The notes under the pieces: model-generated
Seen by the model: only the letters and a program-made list of their open reading frames with translations
Databases searched by the model: none
Told to the model about the DNA's origin: nothing
In this document: positions 58,143 to 64,000 of the stretch, in pieces
Layout: each line of letters begins with the position of its first letter
Numbering within the stretch: the first letter of the stretch is position 1
NCBI GenBank assembly: GCA_032718475.1
Contig: JAUCBJ010007180.1
Coordinates: forward strand, 18,159 to 82,158
DNA: 64,000 nucleotides
Direction: 5' to 3'
Origin: Nemertoderma westbladi
Taxonomy: Eukaryota > Xenacoelomorpha > Nemertodermatida > Nemertodermatidae
Position numbers and translations under genes: made by a program

Positions 58143-59113
58143 TCCCAAATGGGACTGACCTGATTTTATTAGTTAAATATAATTTCGACCAATGCATCTC
58201 CCTAAATTGTTTACTAAATCAATTCAAACAAAATTTGAGAAAACTAACAAGCGCAATGGAATAATTTTTTTTACAAAGTTTAAGTTAACTCGATTTGAAA
58301 CTGTTTCGAAAATTTTATCAAATTTTCTCAGATTTAAAGAGGGTTGGGAAATAGAAGGTTAAAAAAATGTTCTAGAGCATATCATCTATTCATTTAATAT
58401 AAAATTTTGTTCTAGAACAAATATTATAGAACAAATATCATTTTTTTTCTAGAATTTTGTGTAAGAAAGGGTGACAAATTTTCAGATTTGATTTTGTTTA
58501 AAATACTAGCTATATCGTAATTAATTGTTGCCACAAAATTACGATTTATAATAATAAACTTAATTTCTGAATTTCTTATACTGTACTGCAGAAAAATTTT
58601 AGCTACTTAACTCAGTAATAAAGGAATTAAAAAGAATAAACTTATTAATTTATTTTATTTTATTTCATAGTAAAAAAACGTCACTTAACAAACAAAAACA
58701 ATAAAACACTGTACGAATGAGTTAGACATGAGTTTAAAATGCTCGATTAAATTGATAAACAATACTACAATACTGCCATACTATATATGATCTGCATGCT
58801 GACTGAAGATTAGGCCTACATTATAGTTCAGCTTTCGACAACGAATTCCTAATCGGCGAATTTGGTAGAATTTAATACATAATAGAATAGTAAGTAGCAA
58901 GCTTTCGACACTCATCAACGTGAAGTAGTCCTGCGGACTAACGGGTGCTGGCTGCTCATCTACGACTCCCAACTTTGGAGTCCGACAAAGCAATCCGGAC
59001 GAGACCAGAACACCATTCCTCCACTCATCTACTCTTCCACTCTTGTCGTCTATTCAGTTTGGGTTCGTGGCATAGGCCCAAATTGTCTGTCTATATAATT
59101 TTTCAATTTTAAT
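58143..59113 (+). other. Upstream region of the Ulp1/RT element
   Basis: AT-rich, with several TGTTCTAGAACA-type words at 58368-58460. The last 400 bp may be the 5' untranslated region of the next element. No gene is supported. Confidence 0.45.
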
Positions 59114-60205
59114 ATGGACGTGAGTTGTATAACACTCTCGGACAGCATCCTTAAGAATGATGTGCCACCCAGTACCGAAGAGTGTTTTTTATTTGCTGGT
59201 AAAGAACTATCCAGCCGTGACATCGAATCTCTTCGATATAATAACTGGCTTAATGACAATGTTATAGATGCTGTCCTACGATACCTTTGCTTAGAATATA
59301 ACGGAGCTACAAATATCTTTAGCTCACACTTTTTGGAAACCTTTAGGTGCAGAGGTTATGACTCTGTTAAAAACTGGTCAAATTCAAATACTTTCAACCT
59401 CGATTTTATATTTTTTCCTATAAACAAGGGTAATATTCACTGGACCCTTGCTGCCTTCTCACCCAAACCCCCTAGGCCTACCCTCTGGCTCGTTGACTCG
59501 CTTGGAAATGTTGACCACCAGGCATTATATGACATTAAGAGATGGATCGATCTCGAAGCACAGAGGCTAGGAGTGCAACCCCAAGATGTTAGAGTGCCCC
59601 CCCCCCCCCCCCCCCCCCCCCACTACCACGCAAACAGTTTAACTCATACCAGTGTGGCGTATACATTTGTCGCTTTGCCAAAATGTGCCTACACCAAGAG
59701 TCAGCCAACAAAATCAATGACGAAACAATTGCAGAATTTCGTAAGTCACTGTTACAGACAATTGAAAAAAAATTCCACCTTAGTAAGACCCGCAACTAGA
59801 GAAATATGGACCATCAATGACAATGAACAGGATCCTCAGTCTAGTCATATTCCAACAGAACAGCCATCCCAGACCCCACAACCATCATCATCCACGAAGC
59901 ATACATTTGGGTCCCAAAGCAGACGTGCAAACTGCACATCATGTAAGAAACCTTACACACTTACCAATAGCAGGCAGCTCCGTAGGCACAGGTCAGCAAA
60001 CGGTGACGAGTGCCCTGGCTCTGGTCGTTCAGTACAGGTGGATCAAAGTAATTTGCTCTGTTCTCAACCCCAGGATAGACCCTCAATGATAGATGTCCCG
60101 TCACCACTAGGACCACATCTCATCGAGGAATCAGCTACTCAGCTTTTGAAACTCGTCAGAGATGCCAGAGTGAGACTACTTAAATTTATCCCCCGGGGAT
60201 CTACT
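59114..60205 (+). pseudogene. Ulp1-type cysteine protease and zinc finger of a NeSL-like non-LTR element, frameshifted
   Basis: From the ATG at 59114 the protein has WLNDNVID (residues 45-52), FFPINKGNIHW with catalytic H109 and LWLVDSLGN with catalytic D128: the C48/Ulp1 peptidase fold. A run of 25 C at 59597-59621 then breaks the frame. The active-site block continues one phase over (NSYQCGVYIC, Cys codon at 59653-59655), and a second shift at the A8 run at 59765-59772 returns to the first phase. That phase encodes a Ser/Pro-rich linker, a zinc-finger-like CTSCKK...RRHRS...C and a helical region. The Ulp1 plus reverse-transcriptase combination is known from NeSL-clade elements. The frame is cut at 60205 by a LINE insertion. 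Confidence 0.85.
59597..59621 (+). repeat. C25 homopolymer inside the protease coding region
   Basis: Twenty-five consecutive C between the catalytic Asp and Cys of the Ulp1 domain; a likely slippage expansion or assembly-sensitive site. Confidence 0.97.
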
Positions 60206-60545
60206 ACTACTACTAGGATCGGCATGCTGCATTGTAGCTGCATTTTTAAGAATGCTGTGCCGGCTTATCGACAAAATTGCACCGTCACAACTCCCTATCA
60301 CCCATGACATTTGCTAGATCATCCGCATCTTCAAGGCCAGTGTCTTTTAAGATGCGTCTCAAGAAAGTCATGGGCTGTCCACCATGCTTATTCACTCCAT
60401 GAGGCTGCCAAAGTACAAGATTATGCACTGGCTGGTCCTCACGGCGAAAGCAATGTCCTGCAAAGCGGAGGCGATTTTGTTCTAGTGTCCAGGATGGATT
60501 TGGATCTAGGATCCAGGTGGCCAAGACACTGAGTAACTGCATACA
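60206..60545 (-). mobile_element. 5'-truncated LINE-2-family insertion with (TAG)n tail
   Basis: On the minus strand the frame 60557-60285 encodes a LINE C-terminus (NRLRFAGHCFRREDQ, NLVLWQPHGV), followed by a 3' untranslated part ending GCCGATCCTAGTAGTAGTAG at about 60206. The terminus matches 51340 and 12413. It interrupts the helical region between the zinc finger and the polymerase of the surrounding element. Right edge is approximate; no clear target duplication. Confidence 0.8.
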
Positions 60546-62711
60546 TTCAGTGCTCAAGAATAACGATCATTCCTCATGGTCCAGACTGCTCCTTATGCCA
60601 TACATTTGCCTGAAGCGCCCTGAGCGAGGGGGACAGAAACAACGCAAGTCACTATCTTCACTTGTTAACAACAATTGTGCCATTTTTAACTCTACGACTG
60701 ACTTAATGACACTTTTTAAACCAAAAAAGTATAATAACAAAGCTGAGAATAAGGGTACCCCAATTGATAGAGATGATGCGAATAGACTCCTGGCTTCGGC
60801 AGTATCACAGAAGCTAGATGCAGACGATGTAAAGGGAGCTATCCGCATACACGCGAAGACTCTATAGCTGCATTTGATAAGTTGACTCTAGAAAAACTCA
60901 AAGAGAAACATCCACCAACTCCCCCAGACCGACGCCCCTTTCCAGACCAACCAGCTGATGTCAACCCGGTAACTGTTACATCGAAGTCTGTGAAAGCATC
61001 AATCAATAATTTCAAACCCGGTTCTTCAGGTGGGTTCTCAGGCTTAAGCCCACAGCATTTGCAGGATGCTATATCACAGCGCTCTGGTGAAGCAGGCCTC
61101 TCACTCCTTGCGGACTTAACATCCTTGGTTAATCTAGTGCTCTCAGGTGATGTCCCAGATTCGGCTTCCCCTGTTATTATTGGTGCTTCAGTAACTGCCT
61201 TTAACAAAAAGGATGGTGGCATCCGCCCTATAGCAGTAGGGGAAACCATACGGCGACTGCCCGCAAAGTGTGCCACCCAGGCAGTCTCAGATAAGTTCAG
61301 CGGCGTATTTGCACCATCACAACTTGGATTTGGAACCCCTGGGGGTTGCGAGGCAGCTGTGCATGCGCTGCGAAGCTTTGTGCAATCAGCTGAGGAACAA
61401 GATGTCATCCTAATGCTTGATTTTAAGAACGCTTTTAATACTTTGAGAAGGGATCACGTTGCAGATTGTATTGCAGATAAAGCCCCAGAGCTTCTCCCAT
61501 TTTATAGGTTATGTTATGGTAGAACGACCCTCCTCTCATTTGGTCAAGATCTGCTGCTTTCTGAGGAGGGTTTCCAACAGGGGGACCCTTTAGCTGTCTT
61601 TGGATTTTGTCTAGGACTCCACCCGAATCTTGACAAATTACAGACAATATTCAAAGCAGGGTATATTGATGACGTTACAGTTGGAGGCAACTGGGAAAAG
61701 GTACACTCCAATCTTTCATCTTTCAGAACAGCATGTAGCGATATAGGGCTATCTCTTAATGAGTCAAAATGTGAACTAACCATCATTGGGGACAAGTCAG
61801 GTGAGGAAAACCCAATCTTAACTTCATTCCAGAGAAAGATCTGTCCAGGAATCAAGTTGACTAGATCAGAGGATTTAGAGCTACTTGGTGCCCCCATTGG
61901 CCCCGAAGCCCTCTCTAATGTCATCTGTAAGAAGTTGGACAACCTCAGTCTGTTTCACAATCGTCTCCTTCTCCTTGACAACCATGATGCCTTTTTCCTA
62001 CTCAAAAACTGTCTAGCCATACCCAAACTTACATACATGATCCGTTCATCACCAACTTTCAACGAACCCCATCTACTTAGCAAGATCGATAACAATATAA
62101 GGGAGTCTCTAGAAGAGATAACGAACGTTAAACTGGAAACTGAAACCTTGGAGCAAGCAATCCTTCCTTGTCGACACGGTGGCCTCGGAATCCCTTCTGT
62201 GACAGAAATTGCGCCTTGTGCATACCTCTCATCATTGCATAAGAATGAATCATTAATTAAAGAGATTTATCACTCTCCTAGTGAGAACAAAGACCATGGA
62301 GAAGCCATAGACTGTTGGAAAAGCATGATCCCAGAGGCGAATACTCCAGAAGATCCAAAGAGACAGAGAAACTGGTCGGAACCAATAACAGTTTCACGGT
62401 TTACCTCGCTCCTGGAAGTATCAGACAAAACATCAGCTGCACGCCTGAGAGGTTGCAAGGTCCAAGGATCTGGGGACTGGCTCAACACCTTGCCATCTTC
62501 CTCCCTTGGCCTGAAATTATCTAATGAAGATTTTGGAATCGCTGTTGCTCTTCGGCTGGGCGCACAAGTTTGTATCCCACACCCTTGCGTGTGTGGCGCT
62601 GCCGTAGACTCATCAGCTCTACATGCTTTCACCTGCAACCACATCAACAGCCGCCATCAAAATCACAGGCTCGGGAATGATGCAATTCATACACTTACTA
62701 ATCAAATATAA
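60546..62711 (+). pseudogene. NeSL/R2-group-like reverse transcriptase, lacking its endonuclease
   Basis: 60546-60867 continues the pre-polymerase region (SSWSRLLLMPYICLKRPERG), then shifts by one base near 60850. The frame 60882-62711 (609 residues) has KKDGGIRPIAVGETIRRL, LDFKNAFN (D180), QQGDP (232-236) and the catalytic YIDD (261-264). It ends with CVCGAAVDSSALHAFTC from residue 569, the cysteine/histidine motif that precedes the restriction-like endonuclease in this group. The endonuclease itself is missing: the frame stops and AT-rich sequence follows. The polymerase would copy element RNA at the target site. Clade assignment is provisional. Confidence 0.85.
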
Positions 62712-62969
62712 AAAACCACAAAATAACATTTTTTTTTCAAGTTTTAGAAGTAAAAATATTTGTTCTAGAACATTACTTTGTACAAAAATAAATAGACGAT
62801 ATATTCTAGAACATTTGAAAAAGGTAAAAAAAACTAGCTTTGATAGTTCAAAAATACCTAATTAATTAATTCTGTTCTAGAACAACAATTATTTGTTCTA
62901 GATCAAGATTAATATAAAAATGAATAAACAATATGTTGCAGAAAATTTTTTTTAAAAAAGTAACAAATA
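62712..62969. other. AT-rich interval with TGTTCTAGAACA words
   Basis: TTGTTCTAGAACA, ATTCTAGAACAT and CTGTTCTAGAACAACA occur at 62760, 62812 and 62872. No gene. Confidence 0.55.
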
Positions 62970-63546
62970 CTAGCTAGTATAAAAAATTTGGGGGGGTCCA
63001 CAAAACACACTAGTACCGCCAATTGCATCAATGAGCCGGTTATCAGTTCCGTTGCCAAGTTCGTTGTCATAGCCGCAAAGCTTTGCAATGTCCCGAATGG
63101 CCAATAAAAAATTCCAGAAGGGTTCTCCTTGCTGTTTACGGTGAAGCAGTTCGTAACAATAAACTCTTATATTGGTAGCTCCACGAATATGTTGTTCAAG
63201 GCCTGTGATTAATAAGTCGACATCCCCTTTATCATTCCTTTCCGAGTTGTGCATTCAGTTGCATTAACAGTTTCACTGTTTCATCACAGCCAATCGAGAG
63301 TATAAGAGTATCATGCCCAATTTGTTTTGTTGCTACAAGCAGTTCTGGGCTATCAGTGATTGCATTAGCATTGTCGCGCCGCTTATACTTGTTCAATCCG
63401 GCAGTACGTTCAAAGGCGAGATACTTAGGCCTCCATGTATCAAAGTCGTCCGAACTAACATCAACACTTGGCCCAGCCTGTTTTAAAATAAATGTTCTTG
63501 GGTCGAGTCCTTGTGCCATTAGTCGATAATCGCATCCAGACTTCAA
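62970..63546 (-). pseudogene. gag: Ty3/Gypsy-type gag fragment, frameshifted
   Basis: Two minus-strand frames (63546-63232 and 63254-62970) overlap and read as one protein with a shift near 63240. The order matches a retrotransposon gag: FDTWRPKYLAFERTAGLNKY, a GHDTLILSIG block, then RVYCYELLHRKQQGEPFWNF and LAIRDIAKLCGY, the latter resembling the helical capsid-like region in Gypsy gag proteins. It ends abruptly at about 62970 without zinc knuckle or protease. Confidence 0.65.
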
Positions 63547-63554
63547 TTAATATC

Positions 63555-63770
63555 CGTATCAGCTTTCCACTACCATAGATAGGTACTAATGTTCTAGAGC
63601 ATATCTTTGACTTCTGCACTTAATATAATTACAGTTTACAGTGTAACTAATTAGGCCAAAATTTCTTTAAAATGCAATCCTTATCAGCTTTCTACTAGAT
63701 AGGTAGGTACTTTGACTTCTGCAAAAAATATAATTATAACTAATTAGGTCAAAATTTGTTTAAAATGCAG
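63555..63770 (+). repeat. Imperfect tandem duplication (about 125 and 92 bp)
   Basis: Both units contain ATCAGCTTTC, TTTGACTTCTGCA and CTAATTAGG(C/T)CAAAATTT. The first has an extra piece of about 18 bp including TGTTCTAGAGCA; the second lacks it. Confidence 0.8.
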
Positions 63771-64000
63771 CAGGTACATGGAAATATTCTGTCTAGAGAC
63801 TTGCAATTAATTGACATATATGCGATATTGAGTAAAGGGAAAAGAGTGCTATTGATGACTTGCCTATCGTCATTAGTGATAAATATCAGTGGCTGTATTT
63901 GTGATTGTGGAGTGGGATGGTTGGCCTGGTTTTCTGTTCGTCTACTATTTTTTTTCCATTTTCGCACCCTTCCCCCTACACTACAGTCGCTTCTGGTTTC
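63771..64000. other. Window end, nothing identified
   Basis: A 72-codon minus-strand frame at 63749-63967 has no supporting feature. Confidence 0.4.

Noticed and set aside
58368-63606. TGTTCTAGAACA words as steroid-hormone response elements
   Set aside because: The half-sites lack the three-base spacer and are in everted order; occurrence follows repeats, not promoters.

Overview
This window is eukaryotic and, as far as I can see, made almost entirely of repeats and transposable elements. I found no host gene, rRNA, tRNA or CRISPR array. The mix of a complete-structure BEL/Pao LTR element, several non-LTR families, a Ulp1-protease non-LTR element, a Harbinger-like MITE, a 675-bp satellite and a high density of AGGCCT and ACCGGT words suggests an invertebrate metazoan, plausibly an echinoderm or other marine deuterostome. 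The host call is inference from general composition only.

Layout: 1-3014 is a tandem satellite (about 4.5 copies of a 675-bp unit) that probably continues left of the window. 3.0-3.8 kb holds a foldback repeat. 3.83-7.9 kb is a decayed, internally deleted non-LTR element on the minus strand (LINE-1: coiled-coil ORF1, AP-type endonuclease, reverse transcriptase). 8.3-10.6 kb has an LTR-like segment and an unidentified gag-like coiled-coil reading frame, followed by degenerate tandem repeats to 11.65 kb. 12-15.15 kb is short repeat debris and copy 1 of a dispersed repeat whose second copy lies at 54.66-56.39 kb.

The centre is a three-level nest. A non-LTR element (LINE-2, plus strand) is split in its reverse transcriptase at 15526/50960 by BEL/Pao element A (15527-50959, plus strand, 5-bp duplication ATATG). 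Element A is itself split in gag at 21451/36766 by a related BEL/Pao element B (21452-36765, minus strand, 5-bp duplication TCCAG). Each BEL copy encodes gag (DUF1759-type), CCHC knuckles, aspartic protease, reverse transcriptase, RNase H and integrase in what was one long frame, now broken in both. Between integrase and the 3' LTR the family carries two additional reading frames, here called orfX and orfY. orfY is a 591-residue protein with CCHC-type zinc knuckles and a basic tail. I recognise neither. Both look like genuine cargo of the family because A and B share them, and orfX differs between copies almost only at silent sites. This is the best candidate for something undescribed.

Right of the nest: AT-rich sequence, a palindrome of about 790 bp (52.55-53.35 kb), the second copy of the dispersed repeat with a Harbinger-like MITE (55662-55957), a 53-bp minisatellite (57.66-58.14 kb), a NeSL/R2-group-like retrotransposon (Ulp1 cysteine protease, zinc finger and reverse transcriptase, 59.1-62.7 kb) interrupted by a truncated LINE-2-family copy, and a Ty3/Gypsy-type gag remnant at 62.97-63.55 kb. 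All coding units are mobile-element genes and most are broken. The interest lies in the BEL accessory genes, the nesting chronology, a cluster of splice-donor-like sites in BEL gag-protease, and several palindromic repeats.
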